Position numbers and translations under genes: made by a program. Shown here piece by piece: positions 16,506-26,241 of a stretch of 64,000 bases of DNA. The DNA lies in the NCBI RefSeq assembly GCF_029210365.1, contig NZ_JARGES010000027.1:372001-436000 (forward strand). Reading direction: 5' to 3'. The notes beneath the pieces are model-generated. The model did no database searches, had not been told where the DNA came from, and saw nothing but the letters and a program-made list of their open reading frames with translations. The stretch's first letter is position 1. Each line of letters starts with the position of its first letter. Source of the DNA: Mesorhizobium sp. YIM 152430. Lineage in GTDB: Bacteria; Pseudomonadota; Alphaproteobacteria; Rhizobiales; Rhizobiaceae.

Positions 16506-17987
16506 ATGCAGGTTACCGAAACGCTCAATTCCGGGCTCAAGCGCCAGATCAAGGTGTCCGTGCCGGCCAAGGACATGGAAGCCAAGCTCATGGAGCGGCT
16601 GTCCGACGCCAAGGGCAAGGTGCGCCTCAACGGGTTCCGTCCCGGCAAGGTTCCGGTCCAGCACCTGCGCAAGATGTACGGCCGCTCCTTCATGGCCGAA
16701 GTCGTCAACGAGATCATCTCCTCCTCGCCGCGCAACATTCTCGCCGAACGCGGCGAGAAGGCTGCGATGCAGCCCGAGGTCACCATGACCGAGGACGAGA
16801 AGGAAGCCGAGAAGATCCTCTCCGGCGGCCAGGACTTCGAATTCTCTATCGACTACGAGGTCATCCCGGCGATCGAGGCCAGAGACCTCTCGGGCATCAA
16901 GATCACCCGCCAGGTCTATGACGTGCCGGAAGAAGAGATCGAGGAGCAGGTCAAGAAGGTCGCCGAATCCGCGCGCACCTACGAGACCAAGAAGGGCAAG
17001 GCCGCCGAAGGCGACCGCGTCACGATCGATTTCGTCGGCAAGATCGACGGCGAGGCATTCGATGGCGGTTCGGCCGAAGACGCCAACCTGGTGCTCGGCT
17101 CCAACCAGTTCATCCCCGGCTTCGAGGACCAGGTCGTGGGCCTGAAGGCCGGCGACGAGAAGACGATCAACGTGACCTTCCCGGCCGATTACGGCGCACA
17201 GAACCTTGCCGGCAAGGAAGCGACCTTCGACGTCACCGTCAAGGAAGTCGCCAAGCCGGGCGATCTCGAAGTCACCGACGAAGTCGCCCAGCAGCTCGGC
17301 CTCGAATCGGCCGAGAAGCTGCGCGAGATCATCAAGGGCCAGATCGAGACCCAGTTCGGCGCCCTGACCCGCCAGAAGGCCAAGCGCCAGCTCCTCGACG
17401 CGCTTGACGCCGAATACAAGTTCGAAGCCCCGTCCAAGCTGGTCGAAGCCGAGTTCAACAATATCTGGACGCAGGTCACCCGCGATCTCGAACAGGCCGG
17501 CCGTTCCTTCGAGGACGAAGAGACGACGGAAGACGAGGCACGCGCCGAGTACCAGCGCCTTGCCGAGCGCCGCGTGCGCCTCGGCCTCGTCCTTGCCGAG
17601 ATCGGCGAGAAGGCGAACGTGCAGGTTTCCGACGACGAGTTGCAGCGCGCGCTCTTCGAGCAGATCCGCCGCGTGCCGCAGCACCAGCAGCAGGAAGTCT
17701 ACGACTTCTACCGCAACAATCCGGCCGCGCTTGCCAATATCCGCGCCCCGCTCTTCGAGGAGAAGGTCGTCGACCACCTCCTGAATGAAGTGAAGGTGAC
17801 CGACGTCAAGGTGACGCGCGAGGAACTTCTGGCCGAGGACGAGGACGAAGCGGCAGGCGACAAGAAGACTGCGCCGAAGAAGAAGGCTGCCGAGAAGAAA
17901 GCCGACGCCGACGACAAGGCGGACAAGTCCGAAAAGAAGGCGCCTGCCAAGAAGAAGGCCGCCGCCAAGGACAAGGACGCCGAATAG
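16506..17987 (+). CDS. tig: Trigger factor
   Basis: Trigger factor is the ribosome-bound chaperone and peptidyl-prolyl isomerase that meets nascent chains. The 493-residue protein has the N-terminal ribosome-binding signature [17 protein letters not shown]. An FKBP-type PPIase domain lies at about residues 165-250 ([33 protein letters not shown]). A helical C-terminal substrate cradle follows. It ends in a Lys/Ala/Asp low-complexity tail of about 50 residues ([13 protein letters not shown] and onward), longer than in E. coli. A rho-independent terminator follows the stop. Confidence 0.97.
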   Translation: MQVTETLNSGLKRQIKVSVPAKDMEAKLMERLSDAKGKVRLNGFRPGKVPVQHLRKMYGRSFMAEVVNEIISSSPRNILAERGEKAAMQPEVTMTEDEKEAEKILSGGQDFEFSIDYEVIPAIEARDLSGIKITRQVYDVPEEEIEEQVKKVAESARTYETKKGKAAEGDRVTIDFVGKIDGEAFDGGSAEDANLVLGSNQFIPGFEDQVVGLKAGDEKTINVTFPADYGAQNLAGKEATFDVTVKEVAKPGDLEVTDEVAQQLGLESAEKLREIIKGQIETQFGALTRQKAKRQLLDALDAEYKFEAPSKLVEAEFNNIWTQVTRDLEQAGRSFEDEETTEDEARAEYQRLAERRVRLGLVLAEIGEKANVQVSDDELQRALFEQIRRVPQHQQQEVYDFYRNNPAALANIRAPLFEEKVVDHLLNEVKVTDVKVTREELLAEDEDEAAGDKKTAPKKKAAEKKADADDKADKSEKKAPAKKKAAAKDKDAE

Positions 17988-18008
17988 CTCCTGTCACACG
18001 ATTGAGGG

Positions 18009-18040
18009 AAGGGGTCCGCAAGGGCCCCTTTCTGCATTTG
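18009..18040 (+). terminator. Intrinsic terminator of tig
   Basis: AAGGGGTCC (18009-18017) pairs with GGGCCCCTT (18022-18030) through a GCAA tetraloop with one wobble pair. It is followed by TCTGCATTTG, 22 bases after the tig stop. Confidence 0.7.
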
Positions 18041-18101
18041 CGGCCTTCCATTTTGCACAATCGGGCACGACATTGACCGCGAAACGACAAGGGGATTCGC
18101 G

Positions 18102-19583
18102 ATGCGCCGACTGATCTTGGCTTTGACGATTGCCGCGACGGCACTGGCTGCGGGCCTCGTCCAGGCGCAGGAACAGACAAGCCGAAACCTGCTCGACCTC
18201 TTCGGCTTCGGCAGCGAGCGCACGGAAGGTTCGTCCGATGCCCCGCCGAACGACGAGCGGCTCCAGCGGCGGCTTCCGTTCAGCCAGGAAGAGGTCCAAC
18301 TCTCCTATGCGCCGCTGGTGGCCGAGGCCGCGCCCGCCGTGGTCAATGTCTACGCCTCCCAGCAGGTACGAAGCCGTTCGCCCTTCATGGGCGATCCGTT
18401 CTTCGAGCAGTTCTTCAACCGGCAGATGCCGCCGCGCGTCCAGTCGTCCCTCGGTTCGGGCGTCATGGTCGACGGCACGGGCTATGTAGTGACCAACAAT
18501 CACGTCATCCGCGATGCCGACGAGGTGCGCGTGGCGCTGCCGGACGGACGTGAATTCACCTCGCAAATTTTGCTCAAGGACGAATCGCTCGATCTCGCAA
18601 TCCTCAAGATCGAGGCCGACGAAGCGTTCCCGTCGATCGTGCTTGGAGATTCCGACGCGCTCGAAGTCGGCGACCTCGTTCTTGCCATCGGCAATCCGTT
18701 CGGCGTCGGCCAGACCACGACGAGCGGCATCGTCTCCGCGCTCGCACGCACCCATATCGGCATTTCCGATTTCGGCTTCTTCATCCAGACGGATGCGGCG
18801 ATCAATCCGGGCAATTCGGGCGGCGCGCTGGTCAATATGAGCGGCGAGGTCGTCGGCATCAATACCGCGATCTTCAGCCAGTCGGGCGGCTCGATCGGCA
18901 TCGGCTTCGCGATCCCGTCCAACATGGTCCGCGCCGTCGTCGACGCGGCCAAGAGTGGTTCGGACTATTTCGAACGGCCCTATCTCGGAGCGACTTTCGA
19001 ACCGGTGACGCCCCAGATCGCCGAGGCGCTCGGGCTGGCACGGCCGCGCGGCGCCCTCGTCGCCAGCGTGTCGGCAGATGGACCGGCGGCCGGTGCGGGC
19101 CTGCGCCCCGGCGACGTGGTGCTGGCGCTGAACGAACGCGCGATCGAGCATCCCGATGCGCTCGGCTACCGGCTCGCAACGCTTGCCATCGGCTCGACGG
19201 CCAAGCTCGGCGTTCTCAGCCAGGCGCAGGAGCGCAATGTCGACATCACGCTGATCCGCGCGCCGGAAGGGGCTGCGGGTGGAGCGGTGACGATCGCAGG
19301 ATCGAGTCCGTTCGCCGGCGCGACGGTGGAAACCCTGTCTCCGCGCCTTGCCCAGCGCCTGCGCCTGCCGGATCGGGCGCGAGGCGTGGCGATCGTCGAG
19401 ATCGAGCGCTCGTCGCCCGCCGCGAGCCTTGGCCTTCGGCCAGGCGACATCGTGCACGAGGTCAACGGCGCGGAAATCGACAGTCCCGAAGCGCTTGACG
19501 AGGCCGCATCGGCGCCGACGCGCTGGTGGCGCTTTACACTCGAGCGCGAGGGGCGTTTGCTGCGCCAGGCTCTGCGCTTTTGA
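18102..19583 (+). CDS. Do-type periplasmic serine protease (DegQ/DegP family)
   Basis: A 493-residue HtrA-family protease for periplasmic protein quality control. A cleavable signal peptide covers about the first 22 residues (AAGLVQAQ). The trypsin-like domain has His134 (TNNHVI), Asp164 (SLDLAI) and Ser239 (NPGNSGGAL). Two PDZ domains follow: one near residues 285-370 (YLGATFEPVTPQIAEALGL, ADGPAAGAGLRPGDVV) and a second near 395-480 (SSPAASLGLRPGDIVHEVNG). The layout is complete. rarA starts 12 bases downstream, so the two are probably co-transcribed. Confidence 0.93.
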   Translation: MRRLILALTIAATALAAGLVQAQEQTSRNLLDLFGFGSERTEGSSDAPPNDERLQRRLPFSQEEVQLSYAPLVAEAAPAVVNVYASQQVRSRSPFMGDPFFEQFFNRQMPPRVQSSLGSGVMVDGTGYVVTNNHVIRDADEVRVALPDGREFTSQILLKDESLDLAILKIEADEAFPSIVLGDSDALEVGDLVLAIGNPFGVGQTTTSGIVSALARTHIGISDFGFFIQTDAAINPGNSGGALVNMSGEVVGINTAIFSQSGGSIGIGFAIPSNMVRAVVDAAKSGSDYFERPYLGATFEPVTPQIAEALGLARPRGALVASVSADGPAAGAGLRPGDVVLALNERAIEHPDALGYRLATLAIGSTAKLGVLSQAQERNVDITLIRAPEGAAGGAVTIAGSSPFAGATVETLSPRLAQRLRLPDRARGVAIVEIERSSPAASLGLRPGDIVHEVNGAEIDSPEALDEAASAPTRWWRFTLEREGRLLRQALRF

Positions 19584-19595
19584 CGGACGAACCCT

Positions 19596-20915
19596 TTGGC
19601 CGATCTCTTCTCCACGGATGACAATCAGGGCGGGCGGCCGATCGGCCAGCCGCTTGCCGACAGGCTTCGTCCCCAGAAGCTGGCGGATGTCGTCGGCCAG
19701 GAGCATCTGACAGGCGAGGGCGGAGCGCTGACGCGGATGGGGCGCTCCGGCACGCTCGGCTCGATGATCTTCTGGGGGCCGCCGGGAACGGGCAAGACGA
19801 CCGTCGCGCGCCTGCTCGCCGGCGATACGGGGCTCGCCTTCGAGCAGATCTCGGCGATCTTCTCCGGCGTCGCCGATCTGAAGAAGGTTTTCGAGACGGC
19901 CCGCCTGCGGCGCAGCCAGGGCCGGCAGACGCTGCTTTTCGTCGACGAAATCCACCGCTTCAACCGCGCGCAGCAGGATTCCTTCCTGCCGGTGATGGAA
20001 GACGGCACCGTCATTCTCGTCGGCGCGACGACGGAGAACCCGTCCTTCGAACTCAATGCGGCGCTCTTGTCGCGGGCCCGGGTGCTGACCTTCCATCCCC
20101 TGGACGGCGACAGCATCGAGCGCCTTCTGGCGCGCGCCGAAGCGGCGGAAGGCAGGCCCCTGCCTTTGGACGAGGAAGCCCGCGCGGTGCTCCTGCGCAT
20201 GGCGGACGGCGATGGGCGCGCGGCGCTGACGCTCGCCGAGGAAATCTGGCGCGCGGCCGCGGGGGACGAGATCTTCGACGCCGAGGGCATCCAGCGCATC
20301 GTCCAGCGCCGGGCGCCGGTCTACGACAAGGGACAGGACGGCCACTACAATCTGATCTCGGCACTCCATAAATCCGTGCGCGGTTCCGACCCCGACGCAG
20401 CCCTCTATTACCTCGCGCGGATGCTTGATGCGGGCGAGGATCCGCTCTATCTCGGCCGCCGTCTCGTGCGCATGGCATCCGAGGATATCGGATTGGCCGA
20501 TCCGCAGGCGCTGGCAATCACGCTCGCGGCCAAGGACGCCTACGATTATCTCGGCTCCCCGGAAGGTGAACTGGCGCTGGCGGAAGCCTGCGTCTACCTC
20601 GCGACGGCACCGAAATCGAACGGCGTCTATGTCGCGTACAAGGCTGCAATGCGGGCGGCAAAGGAGAACGGTTCGCTCCTGCCGCCCAAGCACATCCTCA
20701 ACGCGCCGACCAAGCTGATGAAGTCCGAAGGCTACGGCACCGGCTATGAATACGACCACGACGCGCCGGATGCGTTTTCGGGTCAGGACTATTTCCCCGA
20801 GGCGCTCGGGCGCCAAAAATTCTACGATCCGCCCGATCGGGGTTTCGAGCGGGAAATCCGAAAACGCCTCGATTACTGGCAGAAACTGCGCACCGAACGC
20901 CAATCGCGTCGCTGA
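19596..20915 (+). CDS. rarA: Replication-associated recombination protein A
   Basis: RarA (MgsA) is a clamp-loader-like AAA+ ATPase acting at stalled replication forks. The 439-residue protein begins with a TTG codon (ADLFSTDD) and continues with PLADRLRPQKLADVVGQEHL. It has Walker A GPPGTGKTT, Walker B LLFVDEIHRFN, sensor 1 VGATTENPSFELN and the RarA-specific C-terminal tetramerisation region (YDKGQDGHYNLISALHKSVR). It follows the Do protease by 12 bases. The TTG start aligns with the normal family N-terminus. Confidence 0.95.
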   Translation: MADLFSTDDNQGGRPIGQPLADRLRPQKLADVVGQEHLTGEGGALTRMGRSGTLGSMIFWGPPGTGKTTVARLLAGDTGLAFEQISAIFSGVADLKKVFETARLRRSQGRQTLLFVDEIHRFNRAQQDSFLPVMEDGTVILVGATTENPSFELNAALLSRARVLTFHPLDGDSIERLLARAEAAEGRPLPLDEEARAVLLRMADGDGRAALTLAEEIWRAAAGDEIFDAEGIQRIVQRRAPVYDKGQDGHYNLISALHKSVRGSDPDAALYYLARMLDAGEDPLYLGRRLVRMASEDIGLADPQALAITLAAKDAYDYLGSPEGELALAEACVYLATAPKSNGVYVAYKAAMRAAKENGSLLPPKHILNAPTKLMKSEGYGTGYEYDHDAPDAFSGQDYFPEALGRQKFYDPPDRGFEREIRKRLDYWQKLRTERQSRR

Positions 20916-21007
20916 AGACGTCGGATTTCAGTTTTCCAGGGCTTGAACCTCGCGCCAGCGGGTAAGCAATGCTATGGCCCGTCTTCATACGCAGGAAGAG
21001 TGGAAGA

Positions 21008-21985
21008 ATGGCAGGCGTCGAACAACTCGCAGTCGCAAAGGACGAGGCCGGAATGCGCCTCGACCGCTGGTTCAAGGTGCATTTTCCGGGGCTTGGCTTC
21101 GGTCCCTTGCAAAAGCTGCTGCGCTCGGGCCAGGTCCGGGTCGATGGCGCTCGCGTGAAATCGGACACGCGCCTCGAAGAAGGCCAGAAGGTCCGCGTTC
21201 CGCCGATGGCCGTGGATCGGAAGATCGGGCCGGTGACCGCGCGCACGATGCGCGGCGAGGAAGACGGCGACGTCCTGGCCAAGATGACGCTCTACGAAGA
21301 CAAGAAGGTCATCGTCTTCGACAAGCCGGCCGGTCTCGCCGTTCAGGGCGGATCGGGCATCACGCGCAGCGTCGATTCCATGCTCGAAGCGCTGCGCAGC
21401 CAGAAGGGCGAAAAGCCAAGGCTCGTCCATCGGCTCGACCGCGACACGTCGGGCGTTCTCGTGGTCGCGCGCACCCGCCTTGCGGCGATGAAGCTTGCCG
21501 AAGCGTTCCGTCACCGCGAGACGAAGAAGACTTATTGGGCGCTGGTCAAGGGCGTGCCGGCGAAGCGTGAGGACAAGATTTCGACCTGGATGGTCAAGGA
21601 ATCGACGATCGACGGCGACCGGATGCGTGTCGCCGAGCATGGCGAGAAGGGCGCCGACCACGCCGTCTCCTTCTATCGCATCGTCGAGCAGGCCGCGCAG
21701 ACCATGTCCTGGCTGGAGATGGAGCCCTATACCGGGCGCACGCACCAGCTTCGCGTCCATGCCGCCCATATCGGCTGCCCGATTCTCGGCGACCCGAAAT
21801 ATTTCGAAGCCGACAAGAACTACGATTTTCCGGGCGGTATGCAAAAGCGCCTGCATCTGCACGCGCGCCGCATCGTCATTCCGCATCCCGATGGCGGCAA
21901 GATCGACGTGACCGCGCAATTGCCCCCGCACATGAAGCAGAGCTGGAACCTGCTCGGCTTCGACGAGAATTCGGCGGACGACTGA
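21008..21985 (+). CDS. RluC/RluD-family 23S rRNA pseudouridine synthase
   Basis: A 325-residue pseudouridine synthase. An N-terminal S4 RNA-binding domain (EAGMRLDRWFKVHFPGL, LLRSGQVRVDGARV) precedes the catalytic domain. The catalytic motif is LVHRLDRDTSGVLVVART, where the second Asp of HRLDRDTSG is the nucleophile, and GRTHQLRVHAAHIGCPILGD follows. It is probably RluC (positions 955, 2504 and 2580), but RluD cannot be excluded from sequence alone. Start chosen at MAGVEQLAV after GGAAGAGTGGAAG. It overlaps the DMT gene by one base (TGATG). Confidence 0.9.
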   Translation: MAGVEQLAVAKDEAGMRLDRWFKVHFPGLGFGPLQKLLRSGQVRVDGARVKSDTRLEEGQKVRVPPMAVDRKIGPVTARTMRGEEDGDVLAKMTLYEDKKVIVFDKPAGLAVQGGSGITRSVDSMLEALRSQKGEKPRLVHRLDRDTSGVLVVARTRLAAMKLAEAFRHRETKKTYWALVKGVPAKREDKISTWMVKESTIDGDRMRVAEHGEKGADHAVSFYRIVEQAAQTMSWLEMEPYTGRTHQLRVHAAHIGCPILGDPKYFEADKNYDFPGGMQKRLHLHARRIVIPHPDGGKIDVTAQLPPHMKQSWNLLGFDENSADD

Positions 21986-22908
21986 TGAGCCAGGCGAGCA
22001 CGGCAATCGACCGTCGTGAAGCCATCGATGGCTTCGCCGTCGCGGTGATGATCATGCTGACCTTTTCGTGGGGCCTGAACCAGGTGGCCATCAAGGTCGC
22101 CAACACCGGCTATAGCCCGATATTTCTCACCATGGCCCGTTCGGCAATTGCGGCCGTGCTGGTCTATGGCTGGTGCGTCTGGCGGGGCATACGCCTTTTC
22201 GAGCGCGACGGAACCTTGTGGCCCGGCATCCTTGCCGGCGTTCTCTTCGCCGTCGAGTTCATCCTGATCTTCTTCGGCCTCGACTATACGACGGCGGCGC
22301 GCGGCGCCCTGATGATCAATACGATGCCGTTCTGGGTGCTGATCGGCGCGCACTTTCTCCTCGGCGAACGGATCACGGGCACGAAGTTTCTCGGTCTGGC
22401 GATGGCATTCGCCGGGGTGACCCTGGTCTTCGTCGACCAGCTCAGCCTTCCTGACGCTTCCGCCCTGCGCGGCGATGTTATGTGCCTCATCGCCGGCATC
22501 TTGTGGGGCGCGACGACGCTCGTCATCAAGAAATCGAAGCTCGCGGATGCAAGCGCCGAAAAGACGCTGATGTATCAGCTCGTCGTCTCGGTCGTGTTCG
22601 CGATTCCACTGCTGCCGTTCGGCGGAGCGATCCTGCGCGACGTCTCGGCGCTCGCCACAGGCGCGCTGCTGTTTCAGGCAGTCTTCGTCGTCGCTTTCAC
22701 CTATATCCTGTGGTTCTGGATGATCCGCACCTATCCTGCAACGGGGCTAGCCAGTTTCGCATTCCTGACGCCGGCCTTCGGCGTTCTGTGCGGCGGCTTC
22801 CTGTTGAACGAACCGCTGTCGATCAACATATTCGCGGCGCTGACGCTGATCGCCGCCGGGCTCTTCGTCGTCAACCGTCCGGTGCGCCGCCGGATTCCGC
22901 CCGGCTGA
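21985..22908 (+). CDS. DMT-family (EamA) transporter
   Basis: A 307-residue inner membrane protein with ten predicted helices in two EamA repeats (about residues 15-150 and 165-298). Typical segments are LTFSWGLNQVAIKVAN, the end of repeat 1 at LTTAARGALMINTMPF (where families test substrates), and LNEPLSINIFAALTLIAAGLFVV. Such proteins export amino acids, metabolites or drugs; the substrate cannot be told. Its start overlaps the preceding stop, and atp12 follows 17 bases later, so a four-gene transcript is likely. Confidence 0.88.
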   Translation: MSQASTAIDRREAIDGFAVAVMIMLTFSWGLNQVAIKVANTGYSPIFLTMARSAIAAVLVYGWCVWRGIRLFERDGTLWPGILAGVLFAVEFILIFFGLDYTTAARGALMINTMPFWVLIGAHFLLGERITGTKFLGLAMAFAGVTLVFVDQLSLPDASALRGDVMCLIAGILWGATTLVIKKSKLADASAEKTLMYQLVVSVVFAIPLLPFGGAILRDVSALATGALLFQAVFVVAFTYILWFWMIRTYPATGLASFAFLTPAFGVLCGGFLLNEPLSINIFAALTLIAAGLFVVNRPVRRRIPPG

Positions 22909-22925
22909 ACTTTCGAGGACCGACC

Positions 22926-23732
22926 ATGCGCGACATCCTGAGCGATCTCGACACCCCTTTCATCTCGGACGAGAACCCGATGAAGCGGGCGCAAAAGCAG
23001 ATGCGCACGCCACTACCCAAGCGATTCTACAAGGCTGCGTCGGTCCGGCAGGATGGCGAGAGCGGCAGTTTCGTCGTTGAACTCGACGGCAAGCAGGTCC
23101 GCACGCCAGGCCGCGCCGTGCTCGCCCTGCCGACCGAGGCGGCGGCCAGACTCGTCGCCGACGAGTTCGAGGCGCAAACCGACGAGATCAATCCCTTCGA
23201 CATGCCGGTTCTACGGATTGCGAACACCGCGATCGACGGTGTCTCGACCGATACCCAGGCCGTGCTGGAAGACATTCTTCGCTACTCGTCGAGCGACCTC
23301 GTCTGCTATCGCGCGGATGGACCGGACTCGCTCGTCGAGCGCCAGAGCGAAGCCTGGGACCGGATCATCGACTGGGCCCGAGCGAGCCTCGGCGCCCGCT
23401 TCGTCCTTGCCGAAGGCGTGATGCATATCGACCAGCCGCGCGAGGCGATCGGCGCGGTGGGCGTTCACCTCAAAATGCGCGAGGAACCGTTCCGCCTCTC
23501 GGCACTTCATGTCATCACATCGCTGACGGGATCGGCGCTGATCGCACTGGCGGTCGACGCCGGTGAAATCAGTTCCGAAGAAGCCTGGGCATACGCCCAT
23601 GTCGATGAGGACTGGAACATTGCCCAATGGGGCGAGGACGCGGAAGCCTCGAAGATGCGTGCCGCAAAAAAGCGCGACCTGCTGGCGGCAGCGGCGCTGA
23701 TCGACGCCTTGAAGTCTAAGGCCGCGGCGTAA
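22926..23732 (+). CDS. ATP12-family F1-ATPase assembly chaperone
   Basis: A 268-residue homologue of mitochondrial Atp12, which holds the F1 alpha subunit until it assembles. Landmarks are PLPKRFYKAASV, VELDGKQVRTPGRAVLALPT, TDEINPFDMPVLRIANTAID, CYRADGPDSLVERQSEAWD and EAWAYAHVDEDWNIAQWGED. The C-terminal HVDEDWN..WGED block is the family signature. The start was set at the ATG at 22926 (MRDILSDLD), with GAGGACCGACC upstream. Its 3' end overlaps the convergent YggT-like gene by 17 bases. Confidence 0.92.
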   Translation: MRDILSDLDTPFISDENPMKRAQKQMRTPLPKRFYKAASVRQDGESGSFVVELDGKQVRTPGRAVLALPTEAAARLVADEFEAQTDEINPFDMPVLRIANTAIDGVSTDTQAVLEDILRYSSSDLVCYRADGPDSLVERQSEAWDRIIDWARASLGARFVLAEGVMHIDQPREAIGAVGVHLKMREEPFRLSALHVITSLTGSALIALAVDAGEISSEEAWAYAHVDEDWNIAQWGEDAEASKMRAAKKRDLLAAAALIDALKSKAAA

Positions 23733-24078
23733 GGAACATCTGGATGGCGCGCGCGATCTCGCTTTCGAGCGGGAAGGACAACATGCCCATCACCGAATAG
23801 CCGAGCAGCCACGGCATGACGTAGAAGCGGAACAGGAAAAAGAACCACGCCACGTAAAGCGGAATCAGGGGATCGAGCAGAAAGCCGGGCGTGATCGGTC
23901 GAAACACACGCAGGATGGGGTTCGTCGAGCGCACGAAGAAGCGCATGAAGAAGAAGTTCGAATCTTCCGACAGGAACACGTTCATCGCCGCGCGGCCGAT
24001 CAGCGTCCACATGACGACGCCAAGCACGTAATCGACGACGATCACCCAAAGCGGGAAATTTCCAAGTACCTGTTCCAT
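23716..24078 (-). CDS. YggT-like integral membrane protein
   Basis: A 120-residue membrane protein with two or three hydrophobic helices (WVIVVDYVLGVVMWTLIGRA; LIPLYVAWFFFLFRFYVM) and a central FFVRSTNPILRVFRPITPG. This resembles the loop in YggT proteins, where an NP-x-P motif separates two helices. The function is unknown. The start is uncertain: ATG at 24078, or a TTG at 24102 adding eight residues. It is converged on by atp12, and a terminator for the symporter gene lies just upstream. Confidence 0.75.
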   Translation of the reverse strand: MEQVLGNFPLWVIVVDYVLGVVMWTLIGRAAMNVFLSEDSNFFFMRFFVRSTNPILRVFRPITPGFLLDPLIPLYVAWFFFLFRFYVMPWLLGYSVMGMLSFPLESEIARAIQMFLTPRP

Positions 24079-24106
24079 CGACCGAATCGTTACCTGAGAC
24101 AAAAGG

Positions 24107-24135
24107 GCAGGGGCGGGACGATGTCCCGCCCCTGC
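24107..24135 (-). terminator. Intrinsic terminator of the symporter gene
   Basis: A perfect 13-bp stem (GCAGGGGCGGGAC at 24107-24119 and its complement at 24123-24135) with a 3-base loop lies 19 bases beyond the symporter stop. On the minus strand it is followed by CCTTTTG. The other strand reads into GGTGTTTTC. Confidence 0.75.
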
Positions 24136-24153
24136 GGTGTTTTCAACCCGGAT

Positions 24154-25953
24154 CTAGTGGGGGTCGAGGATCGGCTTGCCCGTCGGAATACGGGTTTCAT
24201 CGACCATGCGCTGGATTTCGGCATCCGGTTCCGGCGTCATCAAGGTGACGACGACCATTGCGACGAGGCTGAAGGCCATGCCGATGATGCCGAAGCGCAG
24301 GTCGTTGAGACCCAGGATCGGCGTGCCGCCGGTATAGACATACCAAAGGTAGATCGAACCGGAGATGAAGCCGGCTGCCATGCCCGCAACGGCGCCTTGC
24401 GTGTTCGCCCGCTTCCACCACACGCCGAGGACGAGCGGGAAGAAGAGACCCGAACAGGCGAAGCAGAACGCCCATGCGACCGCGCCGAGAATGCCGGTGA
24501 GCTGCATCGCGGCCATGAAGGCACCTGCGGCACCGATCACCACCAGAAGGACGCGCGCGACGATCAGGCGATGCGCCGTGTCGGCCTTCGGGTCGATGAC
24601 CTTGTAGTACAGGTCGTGGCTGAGCGCGTTGGCGATGGCGAGCAGCAGACCGTCCGCCGTCGACATGGCAGCCGCCATGCCGCCTGCGGCCACGAGGCCG
24701 GAGATGACATAGGGAAGGCCCGCGATTTCCGGCGTTGCCAGCACGACGATGTCTTCGCGCATGAAGAACTCGTTGAGCTGGAGAATGCCGTCGCCATTGT
24801 GGTCGACGATCGCCAGGAAGTTGACGCTGCTCCAGTTCTGGACCCAGGCGAGCGCCTGGACCTCTTCGATCGACTTGCCGATGATGGCCGTCGGCAGGGA
24901 CGGATCGAGAAGCTGAAGCTTGGTCAGAGTGGCGAGCGCCGGCGCCGTGAAGTACAGCAGGAAGATGAACAGCAGCGACCATGCGACCGACTTGCGCGCC
25001 GAACGCACGGACGGAGTGGTGAAGTAGCGCATCAGGATATGCGGAAGTGATGCCGTGCCCGCCATCATGCAGATCGCAAGCGTGATGAACTGCCATTCCG
25101 CCATTCCGCCCACTGGCGCGACATGCGGCGTGGTCAGCGCCTTCATGCCGGCAACGCCTTCCGGCGGCGCCGTCAGCCCGTATTGCGCCTCCAGATCGGT
25201 AATCACCTGCACCGCTTCGCCGTAGGAGAAGTGCGGGATGATGCCGAAGCCCTGGACGTTGGACATCCAGATGACGGGGATCAGATAGGCGATGATCAGC
25301 ACGATATACTGCGCGACCTGCGTCCAGGTGACGGCACGCATACCGCCGAGCATGGAGCACAGAAGGATGCCGAGAAGCCCGAACCAGACGCCGGCTGCGA
25401 ACGGAATATGCAGAGCGCGCGCGGCGATCGTGCCGGTTGCGGTGATCTGCGCCGTCACATAGGTGAAGGATGCGGCAACCAGGATGATGACGGCCAGAAC
25501 GCGCGCGAAATTGCCGCCATAGCGCGTGCCGATATAGTCTGGCACCGTGTAGCAGCCGAACTTGCGCAGGTAGGGCGCCATCAGCGAGTTGACGAGGATG
25601 TAGCCGCCGGTCCAGCCGACCAGAAAGGCAAGATAGCTGTAGCCGCCGAAATAGATGCCGCCGGCCATTGCGACGAAGGATGCGCCTGACATCCAGTCGG
25701 CAGCCGTGGCCATGCCGTTATAGACGGCGGGCACCTGGCGGCCGGCGACGTAATAGGCTTCCACTTCCATCGTGCGCGACAGCCAGCCGATCGCCGCATA
25801 GATGAAGATGGTGAAGGAGACGAAGAGGATGCCGATCGTATCGGCTCCGACGCCCATCTGTTCAAGGACGGCCATCAGCAGGATGAAGACGAGAAAGCCG
25901 CCTGTGTAGAGACCGTAGACCCGGCCCAGATTGTCGAGAAAACTCCCGTTCAT
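24154..25953 (-). CDS. VC_2705-family sodium:solute symporter (ActP-like)
   Basis: A 599-residue transporter of the SSS family with about 13 helices. Visible landmarks are MEVEAYYVAGRQVPAVYNGMATAADWMSGASF, shortened here to YYVAGRQVP and ADWMSGASFVAM, and TVPDYIGTRYGG, SMLGGMRAVTWTQVAQY and STADGLLLAIANALSHDL. The VC_2705 subfamily moves short-chain acids such as acetate or related solutes; the substrate here is inferred. DUF4212, the usual small partner, lies 15 bases upstream. A strong terminator follows. Confidence 0.9.
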   Translation of the reverse strand: MNGSFLDNLGRVYGLYTGGFLVFILLMAVLEQMGVGADTIGILFVSFTIFIYAAIGWLSRTMEVEAYYVAGRQVPAVYNGMATAADWMSGASFVAMAGGIYFGGYSYLAFLVGWTGGYILVNSLMAPYLRKFGCYTVPDYIGTRYGGNFARVLAVIILVAASFTYVTAQITATGTIAARALHIPFAAGVWFGLLGILLCSMLGGMRAVTWTQVAQYIVLIIAYLIPVIWMSNVQGFGIIPHFSYGEAVQVITDLEAQYGLTAPPEGVAGMKALTTPHVAPVGGMAEWQFITLAICMMAGTASLPHILMRYFTTPSVRSARKSVAWSLLFIFLLYFTAPALATLTKLQLLDPSLPTAIIGKSIEEVQALAWVQNWSSVNFLAIVDHNGDGILQLNEFFMREDIVVLATPEIAGLPYVISGLVAAGGMAAAMSTADGLLLAIANALSHDLYYKVIDPKADTAHRLIVARVLLVVIGAAGAFMAAMQLTGILGAVAWAFCFACSGLFFPLVLGVWWKRANTQGAVAGMAAGFISGSIYLWYVYTGGTPILGLNDLRFGIIGMAFSLVAMVVVTLMTPEPDAEIQRMVDETRIPTGKPILDPH

Positions 25954-25968
25954 TGCGTCAATCCCCCC

Positions 25969-26241
25969 TTAATCGCCGACGCCGAATTCGTCGTCGATCT
26001 GATCCTGCCGCCAGTTCTGGAAGAACACGAGCAGGACGAACGCAATGAGCGAGCCCTGGCAGATCATGTAGAAGCCAAGCGGAAAGCCCATAAACGTCAT
26101 TTCGTTGAGTGGCCGCACCATCAGCGGAACCACGATGGAAAAGATGAACCAGAGAATCAAAATGACGACCGTCAGATTCCTGGTCTTGGCCCAGTAGCGA
26201 TCTCTCACATCCTGGGAGATTTCCCTATTGTCAGCGGACAT
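25969..26241 (-). CDS. DUF4212 small membrane partner of the symporter
   Basis: A 90-residue protein with two membrane helices (VVILILWFIFSIVVPLMV and FYMICQGSLIAFVLLVFF) and the DUF4212 pattern RYWAKTRNLT at the N-terminus. It precedes the VC_2705-type symporter by 15 bases, the standard arrangement, and is thought to act as an accessory subunit. The start at MSADNREIS has a strong GGAGGAGGACACC site. It is divergent from the unknown gene at 26398. Confidence 0.93.
   Translation of the reverse strand: MSADNREISQDVRDRYWAKTRNLTVVILILWFIFSIVVPLMVRPLNEMTFMGFPLGFYMICQGSLIAFVLLVFFQNWRQDQIDDEFGVGD

Noticed and set aside
16344..17777. A 477-codon minus-strand open frame over tig
   Set aside because: The Leu/Val/Asp-rich translation mirrors the trigger factor codons; tig itself is certain.
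17994..20903. A 969-codon open frame on the minus strand opposite the Do protease and rarA
   Set aside because: It lies entirely antisense to two well-supported genes and has no family-like sequence; long shadow frames are expected in GC-rich DNA with strong codon bias.
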